A stretch of 64,000 bases of DNA, taken from contig JAIVFH010000083.1 in NCBI GenBank assembly GCA_025765595.1, forward strand, positions 89,763-153,762. Direction: 5' to 3'. A program made the translations under genes and the position numbers. The stretch is from Obelidium mucronatum (taxonomy: Eukaryota; Chytridiomycota; Chytridiomycetes; Chytridiales; Chytriomycetaceae). The notes beneath the pieces are model-generated. The model was given only the letters and a program-made list of their open reading frames with translations, did no database searches and was not told the origin of the DNA. Positions 43,776-56,781 of the stretch are shown here, one piece after another; position 1 is the first letter of the stretch; each line of letters opens with the position of its first letter.

Positions 43776-44825
43776 TTACTCCGATTCAAAACCAAAATCA
43801 CTAATATCTTGATTGAAAGCTGTGGCTGGATCAAATCCAGAGGGCGTATAGCCACACTTTCGAAATATGGCAGTGAAGCTATAATTCACAAACATGTTGA
43901 GCACTTCAGAAACGACCACTTCCAATGGTCTCTTGGAGCCCTCCACATAGTACGACTGCAGGTTCTGCTTCACCATTCCAAAGAGGACTTCAATGGGGTT
44001 GAAGAATGGGCAGTAAGCAGGGAGAAAAATGACCACAACCCCCAGAGAACGAAGGTAGAAAACGATATTTTTGTCGCAGTGTATCTTGGCACCATCGAGA
44101 ATCCAAACAGAGTGCGGACCAGGGTACTGATGAACTTTCCGATTGTTCAACGCAAAGTCTCTACAACATGATGCAAACTTATGTCGATCGAAAGTACCCT
44201 CTGTCATGAAAGTATCTAAGACACCAAATAGACCAATGAAGCACAGCAACGAGACTCGGGGCTTTCGATTGAACTCCCCTCGATACACCAAAGCCTTGCC
44301 TTTCCGCCCATAACCATGAGTGCGAAGCATATCCCGATTGTCAAACGAAACTTCATCAAGAAACACCAGCATTGTCATTGTCCAAGTGAGCGCCAGCAGC
44401 TCTTTTGCAAATCGAACTACTTCAGCCTCACTCACTTGCATTGCCCGGCGCTCAATAACTTTCCATGAAAGGCCAGCCTCGCGCAAAATGATGCAGATTG
44501 TTGACTTGCTGATATTCGTGTTGAAACGTACTTGGAATTGGTACTTGGCCTCAGCCAAAAACAGTGTTGGGTTATCCCCATACAAGTCTACAAGCCATTG
44601 CCGCTTGTCAGGAGTAAATTTTCTGTATACAGTTTCAGCAGAGACACGCCCAAGAGCACCGGTTACTTCGTAAGCATCGATCCATGTCTTAATGGTTGAC
44701 TTGGACTTGGAGAACATACGTGCCAATCGTGCTGGCTTCAAACCCATGAAATAGTACATGTAAAGACAATATGCCTTTACTTCCGTTGATGCATGGTGGT
44801 TCTCGACAACGCCCCTAATGTCCAT
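43776..44825 (-). CDS. DDE transposase (IS630/Tc1-mariner superfamily)
   Basis: A 349-residue transposase. The N-terminal third is helix-turn-helix-like (GLKPARLARMFSKSKSTIKT, then YRKFTPDKRQWLVDLY). The catalytic core has Asp in VFLDEVSFDNRDM, Asp in HSVWILDGAKIHCD, and Glu in FFNPIEVLFG, with 34 residues between the last two, i.e. D34E. FLPAYCPFFNPIE is the standard superfamily signature. The frame is intact without introns, so the enzyme may be active. The start ATG at 44825 is preceded by no other in-frame Met. Confidence 0.93.
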   Translation of the reverse strand: MDIRGVVENHHASTEVKAYCLYMYYFMGLKPARLARMFSKSKSTIKTWIDAYEVTGALGRVSAETVYRKFTPDKRQWLVDLYGDNPTLFLAEAKYQFQVRFNTNISKSTICIILREAGLSWKVIERRAMQVSEAEVVRFAKELLALTWTMTMLVFLDEVSFDNRDMLRTHGYGRKGKALVYRGEFNRKPRVSLLCFIGLFGVLDTFMTEGTFDRHKFASCCRDFALNNRKVHQYPGPHSVWILDGAKIHCDKNIVFYLRSLGVVVIFLPAYCPFFNPIEVLFGMVKQNLQSYYVEGSKRPLEVVVSEVLNMFVNYSFTAIFRKCGYTPSGFDPATAFNQDISDFGFESE

Positions 44826-44980
44826 TGGCCAACTGCGCGGGTAATTTCGTCAACGATTTCTCATTTCGTAAAAATCCAATTTCGAAAAAAACAAACAATA
44901 AGAAATGACACAATTTTGGTCATTACTAAAAAAAAGGGTGGCGTTTCCAATTCCCACCAAGAAATAACAAGCAAAAAACG

Positions 44981-47900
44981 ATGAAACTTGCAGTAGCAGC
45001 AGCAACGATTGCAGCAACGATTGCAAGCGCGCAGTTGACATCAAGTGTGCCGCACAATCTCCTGTGGCCCAAGCCGTACAAGTTCACGTCCGGGACTCAG
45101 AACCGCACGATTGATCCGGCGTCAGTCCAGTTCAAGATTGTTGGTGGCGACACTGAACTGCTGACCAAGGTGAGTCGACAGCAGCGGGCGATCAATGCAC
45201 TCACCGTGATTTACGCGGACGCAGGCGGCAGCGCGTTTTGCGGCCAACGCGCTCGCGCAGGGCTGCGCCAGCACCAACAGCAGCAGCACGAAGGCGGACA
45301 TTGCGCTCGTGACGCTGACAGTCGCGGGCGAAGGCGAAGGCGACGAAAGCTTCGAGCTCGACACGGCCGCCGACGCCGTCGCCATCGCCGCGCGCCACTC
45401 GCTCGGCGCCCTGCGCGCCCTCGAGACGCTCGCGCAGCTCGTCGCGCCGCTCGCCCGTCTGCCGCCGCACGCAAAGAGAGACGCCGCCGGCTGCGCGCGG
45501 GCTGCCGCCGCGGGCATTGCGCCCAGGCTTCCACATTCCGGTGAGTGCTGTCATTTCAATGCACTCTAAATTTTTAACGCGTCACAACCAGGCGGGGCCG
45601 TGGCACATCGAAGACCATCCGGCGTACGCGTGGCGCGGCGTGTCGCTCGACACTTCGAGAAACTTTATCCCCGTCGACGCGATCGAACGCACGCTGGACG
45701 GCATGGCTGCAACAAAGCTCAACGTGCTCCACTGGCACATTGTCGATGCCACCTCTTTTCCTGTCGAGTCAAAGACATACCCGGACTTGATTAATGCTGC
45801 CTACGACAAGCTGTCGGTCTACTCCTACAGCGATGTGAAATCTGTCATTGCTTATGCTGCTGACCGTGGTATCCGTGTCATTCCGGAATTTGATACTCCT
45901 GCTCATACAAACGCTTTGAGTGCATCCAAAGAATTGAATCCTTTTGTTTTGTGTGCAAATGCTGCGGAAGGTTGGGTTAATCCGTATAATGGTAACAAGG
46001 GTGACCAGGATGATGGTTCTTGGTGGCCATTCTGTCCTGAACCTCCTTGTGGTGCTATTAATGTTGCTGATAAGGGGGCTGCTCCTGCCGTTTCTAAACT
46101 TTTGTTGGAATATGCTTCTCTTTTTCCCGATTCTGTCTTTCATTTGGGTGGTGACGAGGTTTCTTCTTTTTGTTTTGCTAGTCAAGAAAAGTATTTGTCT
46201 TTGGCTTTTCCGGGTATGTTTTCACCGCCGAAGGCGGTATTTTCTTTTTTTTTTTTTTACCGCCGAAGGCGGATCTCACCGCCGAAGGCGGTATATATTT
46301 TTTTTTTACCGCCGAAGGCGGGTTTCACCGCCGAAGGCGGTATTCTTTTTTTTTCTTCTCCGCCGGAGGCGGGTCTCACCGCCGAAGGCGGGTTTCACCG
46401 CCGAAGGCGGGTTTCATCGCCGAAGGCGGTATTCTTTTTTTTTCTTCTCCGCCGGAGGCGCGTCTCACCGCCGAAGGCGGGTTTCACCGCCGAAGGCGGT
46501 ATATTCTTTTTTTTTTGGTTTTTTTTACCGCCGAAGGCGGGTCTCACCGCCGAAGGCGGTATATTCTTTTTTTTCTTTCCTTCATCTTCACCGCCGAAGG
46601 CGGTATATTCTTTTTTTTTCTTTCTTTCTTCTTCACCGCCGAAGGCAGTATATTCTTTTTTTTCTTTCCTTCATCTTCACCGCCGAAGGCGGTATATTCT
46701 TTTTTTTTCTTTCTTTCTTCTTCACCGCCGAAGGCAGTATATTCTTTTTTTTCTTTCCTTCATCTTCACCGCCGAAGGCGATATATTCTTTTTTTTTCTT
46801 TCTTTCTTCTTCACCGCCGAAGGCAGTATATTCTTTTTTTTCTTTCCTTCATCTTCACCGCCGAAGGCGGTATATTCTTTTTTTTCTTTCTTTCTTCTTC
46901 ACCGCCGAAGGCAGTATATTCTTTTTTTTCTTTCCTTCATCTTCACCGCCGAAGGCGGTATATTCTTTTTTTTTCTTTCTTTCTTCTTCACCGCCGAAGG
47001 CAGTATATTCTTTTTTTCTTTCCTTCATCTTCACCGCCGAAGGCGGTATATTCTTTTTTTTTTCTTTCCTTCATCTTCACCGCCGAAGGCGGTATATTCT
47101 TTTTTTTTCTTTCTTTCTTCTTCACCGCCAAAGGCGGTATATTCTCCTTTTTTTCTTTCTTCTTCATCTCCTTTTCTCATTCTATCTTCCATCAGTATTC
47201 TTCTTCTGCTTCTCCTTCACTGAATGCATCCATATCCATCAAAGAAAAACTCATACCAACTCCATGCCATGCCATACATTCATTCATATCCATCAATAAT
47301 GTACAACTCACACTCCAACGTTTTTTTTAGGCATGAAAAACTACTCTTCCATATTCCCAAACGCTACAGACCCCTTCACATTCCCTCAACAATGGTACAC
47401 TGGCGGCTTCACTCGAGTCTACCAAGACTACATTGACCTACTCCTCGCCGCAATGACCGCCGCCAAAAAACAAACAATGCACTGGGAAGACTTGGTCCTC
47501 AACGACTTTGTCATCCTACCCCCGAAAAGCATCATCCAAATCTGGAACGGTTGGGACAACAAGGCTGGCAAAAACTCTCTCCAAAAAGTCCTTGACCTCA
47601 ACAGATACCAAATCGTCGATACAAACAACGAAGTCTACTATTTGGACGGCGGATCCGGGAAATGGTTGACGGATTCCTTTGGATACGGAAACGCGAGCTG
47701 GAAGGAGTCTTACTGGACAGGCTACCGCAACTGGCAACACATTTACAACCACGACCCCCGCAAATCCCCCATGGAAAACACCACCGACACCACCGGATCC
47801 GGATTAGCCAGCCCTCCAAAGGGAGACTTGAATTCCATCCTCGGCGCCGAAGTCGCCATTTGGGGAGAGAAAATCGACGTCTTCAACTTGGACGTCAAAC

Positions 47901-48232
47901 TCTGGCCCCGCGCTGCCGCCATGGCCGAAGCCCTTTGGTCCACGTTCGAAGATCCAGCAAACAAGGACTTTTTCGAAGCTCAACCGCGTTTGGTTGTCAT
48001 GAGAGACCGTCTTATCTCGAGAGGCTTGGATGCCGAGGCACTTCATCCAACGTGGTGTGACTACAATCAGTGTGGGTTCATGGTGAAAGGGAACAAGAGT
48101 CCGTATGGGAATAAAGCGAATCAGACTGTTCGTGCCAAGCCGGCTGCAGCGGAAAAAGCTGTTAGCAGTTCAGGAAATGTTGTGAACGCGTGGGTTTCCT
48201 TGGTGATGGGATGTCTCTTTCTCTTTCTTTGA
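44981..48232 (+). CDS. Beta-N-acetylhexosaminidase (GH20), GPI-anchored type
   Basis: The enzyme removes terminal GlcNAc/GalNAc and probably acts in chitin breakdown. It has a signal peptide (MKLAVAAATIAATIASA), a GH20b domain (FELDTAADAVAIAARHSLGA), then AWRGVSLDTSRNFIP, LHWHIVDATSFPVES and the catalytic pair HLGGDEVSSF. The third large exon (47331-48232) completes the barrel (QIWNGWDNKAG, LGAEVAIWGEKIDVFNLDVK). A hydrophobic end (WVSLVMGCLFLFL) after a Ser/Ala-rich stretch suits a GPI signal. Exon 1 ends at 45168, exon 2 is GC-rich (45229-45540) and needs one frame correction before its junction. Intron 46214-47330 is built of GC hairpins. Confidence 0.9.
46230..47140 (+). repeat. Array of about 27 GC hairpins inside GH20 intron
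   Basis: Copies of ACCGCC-GAA-GGCGGT fill the 1,117-base intron (46214-47330), whose donor (GGTATG) and acceptor (TTTTTTTTAG) are normal. In the first 350 bases copies are 18-40 bases apart with short T-rich spacers. From 46590 they are spaced about 44 bases, alternating GGCGG and GGCAG versions, with pyrimidine spacers, i.e. a dimer of about 89 bases. The pyrimidine spacers leave long spurious open frames on the plus strand; none is a gene. Confidence 0.95.
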
Positions 48233-48392
48233 ATTTGCAAGTTTGAACTGGGTTCTGTCTTTTTTTTTGTATTTGCCCCTCTCCTTTTTTTTTTGTTATT
48301 GCATGTGTTGACGGATTTGAAATGAAATGAAGAATAAGAGTAACCTTGATTTTTGCACTATTTCGATTGCAATCAATGGGCAACAACTCTAA

Positions 48393-48495
48393 AGGAATAA
48401 GAATAACGCGAATCAAACTGTTTGTGTCAAGCCGGCTACAGTGGAAGAGGCTGCTAGCAGTTCAGGAAATATTGTGAATGTGTGGTTTTCTTTCA
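48393..48495 (+). pseudogene. Duplicated 3' end of the GH20 gene
   Basis: About 100 bases (GCGAATCAAACTGTTTGTGT onward) repeat, with roughly 85% identity, the last coding part of the hexosaminidase at 48117-48215. The copy begins without an upstream coding part and has no function that I can see. The rest of 48233-48694 contains nothing recognisable. Confidence 0.8.
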
Positions 48496-48694
48496 CGAAT
48501 ATGCAATACGGCGTGTCAAATACTCATGGGCAGTTACAACAATCTAGTGCATATGCACGACTTGCGTGCAGAGTTTGTCTTGGGTCTTGATTTCAACAGG
48601 TTCATTCCCAGATTGATTGCCACTGTTTGAAATTAGGTAAATTACTGGAAAGAAACTAAAACATAAATTATTTGACATGAGCAGTATTATTTAT

Positions 48695-51469
48695 TTAGTG
48701 CAAGCCCAAATCTTTTAGTAGTTCGACCGTACATTGAGGTGTTGCACCACAACAACACATGGAGACATTTGTTGGCATCCTTGATAACTCCGAAACAAGA
48801 ATAGATACTCGATTGATTCCATATTTCTTCACCATTGTCTCCACGGCTAAGCTTTCGTCATCAGACATGGGAGCTTCAGCATAAACAGCAATGACAATCG
48901 CTGCAGACTTTGCCTTTTGTTGGATTTCGTCAAGCACTTTCGGACCATACAGAATAGACGATTGTATATGATGGTTTGTGAAACTAAGAGATCATAAATA
49001 AAAAAAAAAGTTGATAATAAATCAGGACTTGCCTCTCTTGATCTCTGCAATCCACAACAAGTGCACTGCTAGCTATCTGAGAAAACTCTGGCATAGAAAT
49101 CCGGCTAATCCAGGACGTGCGTGGGGGCAGAGAACACACTGAGGGAGGTGTGATACGCCATCCTTCAATCGCCGTGAAGATACAAGCCTCAATATCGATA
49201 GGAGGCAGCTCTGAAAAGAGGAGAAGACACTAACAGATAATATTAGGCTACCTGTAATTTAATAACAAAATAATAACGAACCGCACTGAAGTCTTTGACA
49301 AGAAGTTGATCACGGAACTGATAAATTATGGAATATACAAGGAAAACAGGAAACTCTTTCCCAGCCAGCAATAAAGTATCCCAAAGGTGGTATAATCGAT
49401 CCAATTGGAATATCTCTGAGAGTATTGTAATGTCAGGGTTACAGGGGAAACGTAATATTTTTTCAAATACTCACGAGCAAACATTGTCATCACCCAAGGG
49501 ATCGCAAACATATCTGGCGTAATTCCCAACTCCATCAAATGCCCAGCAAGTTGGGCATCTAAAAACGACAGCACGTACTTTACATTGCTCATGCATCGAT
49601 TAAGGGCCACCGTATTGTCTTCTTTAAACACTCCATCGAAGTACTTGGCAATAAAAGCCTTAAAGCATAGGTATGCTCTTGCCTCATTTGTAAAGTTGAG
49701 GGCCAAAAATGGCGCCAAGAGGGAATCCAAGCCTTGCCAATAAACATTTTTGTTTGGAGTTTCAGTGATTACCCACGCCTTGAGGATCCGTTCCATTTTC
49801 AAATGTCCTATTGGCGAGGAAATAAGTTCATTGTATTGATGGCAGCGTGGAATATCAAGTTCGAGTTGTCGGTCTGCAGGAGTGGTCAAAGTTGTATCGA
49901 TGAAATCATATTCAACAGTGCTGAATGGGTTCACGTCTAAAAGACAGCTCCACACAACACCTCTGACAAGCTACATATAACTCTTAATTTTAAGTTGGAA
50001 TTATTGAAGGGAAGAACTACATACCGGTGGTATATCGAAAGCCGCCTCTTTCACTAACTCTGACTTTGAAAGCGGAAACTCCTTAACCAATTGCTTGAAT
50101 GTCAAAACTCTGAAACACTGATACACTGCATTCTTTTCCTTCAGAATTAACGGTTTTCTTGGCTTCATTGCCGTTGCCTTTTTCGAAACTGGCCATCCCT
50201 CACTCATCCCTTTCCAGCTTGATCCAAAGTTTGGTATATCAATTTCTGCAGGATCCAAAAGCGGCATGTCAAAAACGTGGATATGGTCTTGATAAATACT
50301 GGAACCCAAAGTCTCAGGGTTGACACACGCATCAAAATCGTCGGGAGTTGATACACTAATATATAGAGGTAATCTCTCAATAGATGGAATGTTGGAGACT
50401 CCGCGTTTTGAGAGAATGGATTCGACATTAGTGGATCCCGAACTCCGCCAAAGATGAAATTGGTCGGAGATGGTAATAGATGGGGCGATTGAGTTTTCCT
50501 GTTCAAATTGGGACATGAATTTTGAAAAGAGCGGAGCCTTTAGCAATTCTTCAAGTCTTGGTCTGGCAGAGACTGATGGTGTCAGGCATATACGGATGAA
50601 ATCGACAAGCAAGGGCGGAGCATTCACGCGTAACAGATCAGATTCAATTTCAAGCAGCCACTTATAATCCGTCGTTAGGATGTCTGTGATGTCCGCGGTT
50701 GGGGGGAATCTGTGATTGAGGCCCAAACACAAGTCAACAAGGATCAACCCCAAGGACCAAACGTCTGCCTTGCTCACATCATTTAATAAAACGCTTCAAT
50801 TTGAAATTCGTATGAATCTCACTTTGGTTCCGTGCTTTAGAACAGCGGGAGATGCCGAAGCCAACATTTCAGGCGCCAAATATTCTGGGTATCCGATACA
50901 CACATTCGCCAATTGTCCTCCATTCGTAATATGATTCAGATGATAGTTTGATAACTTGATTGTCTGTGAATCTTTTGTTTCTTGCAGATTAGGAAAGCTG
51001 AAACGCAAGTAATAGGCTGTGTATCAACCTCCAAGCTGAATATTCTTGAGGGACAAATTCAAATGAGCTATTCCATTTTTCGAAAGGTATGCGAGCGCGG
51101 CGGTCATTTCAAAAGCTAATCGTGAAACCAGATCAAAGTCTGAAAGTGTTGACCTCCAATTTGACGTTAATATTCATTATTCGATCGTCCTGCACAATCA
51201 GCAAACTAACTTCGATAGCAATAAGTCATGTAGAGTATATGGATAATGTTCAGACACGGTGTATATGTATCCTGGGAGGAACAAAGACTCGTTGATATTG
51301 AACACATACAATTTTACTATTTGCAGCGTACCACCACCAGACACTTGACTGATATCCAAGTATGCACATAAATTCCTATGCGTCAACTCTCGGACTTCTT
51401 GAAATCGACCGACAATAGCTGACGCTGCCTGATCGTGAGGCCAAAAGTGAGATATTTGTAGCAAGCATT
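48695..51469 (-). CDS. TBCK: TBCK: pseudokinase-TBC-rhodanese protein
   Basis: TBCK proteins join a kinase-like domain, a TBC Rab-GAP domain and a rhodanese-like domain and act in endosomal/mTOR-linked traffic. Here: kinase-like part with HRNLCAYLDIS, IAHLNLSLKNI where HRD is expected, no DFG, YPEYLAPEML and SKADVWSLGLILVDLCLGL; TBC part with DIPRCHQYNELISSPIGHLK and VYWQGLDSLLAPFLALNF, AIPWVMTMFA; rhodanese-like end with ASSALVVDCRDQER. The missing HRD and DFG make it a pseudokinase, as in other TBCKs. At least nine exons. The start is uncertain: the first exon's frame opens near 51464 without an in-frame ATG, though an ATG lies one base out of frame at 51469. Confidence 0.9.
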
Positions 51470-51718
51470 AATTTTATAGCCTCAAATAAACGGTTATTCA
51501 CATATTATTACTTAAGTTAATCTTCAATATCTTTATCGCGTCGCACGGGATTTCGCTTGTTTGGAAGCTTATGCATCATTCGTGGCTAACCAAGTAAAAA
51601 GTCGCCAAGTATCAAGAGATGGGCGAATAAATGGAAAAGGTGCAACATATGAAAATAAAAAGAGATGCTGGGATAGAATAGTTCCATATTTTATTTCCGA
51701 GTGCAGCTCAATACTTAC

Positions 51719-53113
51719 TCAATACAACTGAAAGACCTCATACTCCACAAACTTACAATCAACCCATCGTGGCAAATTATTAGCATTGCTATAAGAAAGA
51801 GAATTATTTTTCTCAATCAAACATCGGTCCCTCGTGATTATCAGAAGCTCAAACACTGGACCGAAACCCTTGGCACCATACATTCCATACGAACTGTCCT
51901 TTGATTGAAAATGGAAAAATTCGAGATTGAGCTCTGTATCGTAGTCTCCTGAAAAAAGGAATGACTCTTTCACGGGAATATTTGAGTCATGACTGTGCCA
52001 TGCAGAATCTCCATATCCGCCAATAATCTTTCCATTCGCAAGTTTTACAAGAGTCACAGTGTGTGATTTTCCATCACATGCGGCATGAAACGATTCCGCG
52101 GAAAACCCAGCGGTTGAAGCTCGATGCAAAAGTCGGGCAGCAAATATGTGATTGTTTGGCTGAATTCGATCAATGCGTCCAGTCAGTTTAGTCAAGAATC
52201 TTGCAAAAGATTTCGCATCCAAGATGCTGGAGTTCTCAGATGTACTCTTTCTTGAAAAATGAGCCTGGACAAAGTCTCTGGTGGCTTCTGATAGGAGATA
52301 TTTGTTTGGCTCAACCAAGGTCGCGTATTGCTGACAGCTCAACTCGCACAATCCTACCAAATTTATCAAATCTTTCATGTCGGATTGCGCAAGGTCGGCA
52401 TCAAAGAGGGGAGGAATACCAGCTTGAGCTTCACTCAACCCAATATCCACCATGTTTTGACGCGTCTTTGCCCAGCTAACCAATATCTCCCATCGCTGAG
52501 CAGCAGTTAATGGCAATGTGGCCTCCATGATCTTTGCGATGGCCACTTTATCCATTTTGTGCAACCACTCACGTCCAGCCACCAATGAAGCCGTCAAGTC
52601 AGCAGCCATAACCATCAATGCGCGGTTTTCGAACTCGAGATTTGAAAGCCCGAGGGTTTCACCACAGCAATAGTACTCAAGCGCATTAGAGCTTGTCATC
52701 CCTTGATGCGAAGCCAGGTGATTCCCAATCTGGATTTTGATTCCATCCAGCAATATTTGATTCGCAAATAAAGCGACTTTGATAACCAACGCCTGTGGGA
52801 TGTCAGCGGCGCCAGTGTACAAATAGTCGAGGATACAATTCATGACATCCACTTCAACATCTGGATGTTTCAACACGACTTGGATTCGAGTCTTCTGATC
52901 CAGTAATTCGGGCGGGAGTTTAACGTCACCATCGGAATGCCTGCGGGTAGAAAGCGCAGTGTTGTAGTACTCTGAGTTGTGTCCTAGAACCGCTGAATGG
53001 ACCATCATTGGCGCTTCGTCTTTTCCAATCAACAAGAGGACATCAGCGAATTGAGAGTTGCTTCGAAGAGTGCCAAGGGTCTTGGAACTGTGATCGGGGG
53101 TGTTGATGAGCAT
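51719..53113 (-). CDS. BTB-BACK-TLDc protein
   Basis: A single-exon gene of 464 residues from ATG 53113. The BTB/POZ domain starts NSQFADVLLLIGKDE and AVLGHNSEYYNTAL. A BACK-type helical linker follows (CCGETLGLSNLEFENRALMV). The C-terminal TLDc domain is clear: LLHRASTAGFSAESFHAACD, TLVKLANGKIIGGYGDSAWH, KESFLFSG and the end FEYEVFQL-like CKFVEYEVFQLY. BTB proteins often recruit Cullin-3 ligases, and TLDc domains can bind the V-ATPase; the combination occurs in amoebae and some fungi. The 240 bases upstream of the TBCK start and 235 bases after this gene's start hold nothing I recognise. Confidence 0.92.
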   Translation of the reverse strand: MLINTPDHSSKTLGTLRSNSQFADVLLLIGKDEAPMMVHSAVLGHNSEYYNTALSTRRHSDGDVKLPPELLDQKTRIQVVLKHPDVEVDVMNCILDYLYTGAADIPQALVIKVALFANQILLDGIKIQIGNHLASHQGMTSSNALEYYCCGETLGLSNLEFENRALMVMAADLTASLVAGREWLHKMDKVAIAKIMEATLPLTAAQRWEILVSWAKTRQNMVDIGLSEAQAGIPPLFDADLAQSDMKDLINLVGLCELSCQQYATLVEPNKYLLSEATRDFVQAHFSRKSTSENSSILDAKSFARFLTKLTGRIDRIQPNNHIFAARLLHRASTAGFSAESFHAACDGKSHTVTLVKLANGKIIGGYGDSAWHSHDSNIPVKESFLFSGDYDTELNLEFFHFQSKDSSYGMYGAKGFGPVFELLIITRDRCLIEKNNSLSYSNANNLPRWVDCKFVEYEVFQLY

Positions 53114-53348
53114 TTTTTTAATGTTTGGTGGTCTGACCCGTTCTTGCTCAACAAACTTAGAAAGCGAGCTGAGCTGTTTTTATTGAGATCTTTCATCTAC
53201 CAAGAATAAAACACGCCAATTTAGTTTAGTTCATCGTTCTGCCAATAAATATTCTCCCTGTTCGAGCCCCAAACAAGTGGATCCAGCGTGAATCAGCTTT
53301 CTTTTATTTTGAGTTCCGACTATTTTCCATCCAACCCAGAATACCAAG

Positions 53349-56704
<3,356 letters not shown>

Positions 56705-56781
56705 TTTGAAATTCGCCCAGGTGTTTTTAAAGATTGATTTCTTTTTTACCCTTGGAATTGTCACTCAAAGAAGGACAAGTA

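Larger units (their letters stand above)
42609..44830. mobile_element. Two-gene DDE transposon candidate
   Basis: Two intronless genes face each other with 36 bases between stops: a 358-residue unknown protein (plus) and a DDE transposase (minus). Neither has an intron, although their neighbours have many. I could not identify terminal inverted repeats by eye in 42361-42660 against 44826-44980, so the borders given are those of the genes. Bases 42400-42434 contain an imperfect palindrome (GTATACACCGC...GCGGTATAC) near the left side. Confidence 0.6.

Noticed and set aside
46230..47140. CRISPR-like array of evenly spaced palindromic repeats
   Set aside because: Spacers are near-identical pyrimidine tracts, the array lies in a nuclear intron, and no cas genes or leader are present.
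45517..47330. Long open frames (up to 568 codons) running through the GH20 intron
   Set aside because: They translate a tandem GC-hairpin/pyrimidine repeat in all three plus frames; the real gene splices from 46213 to 47331.
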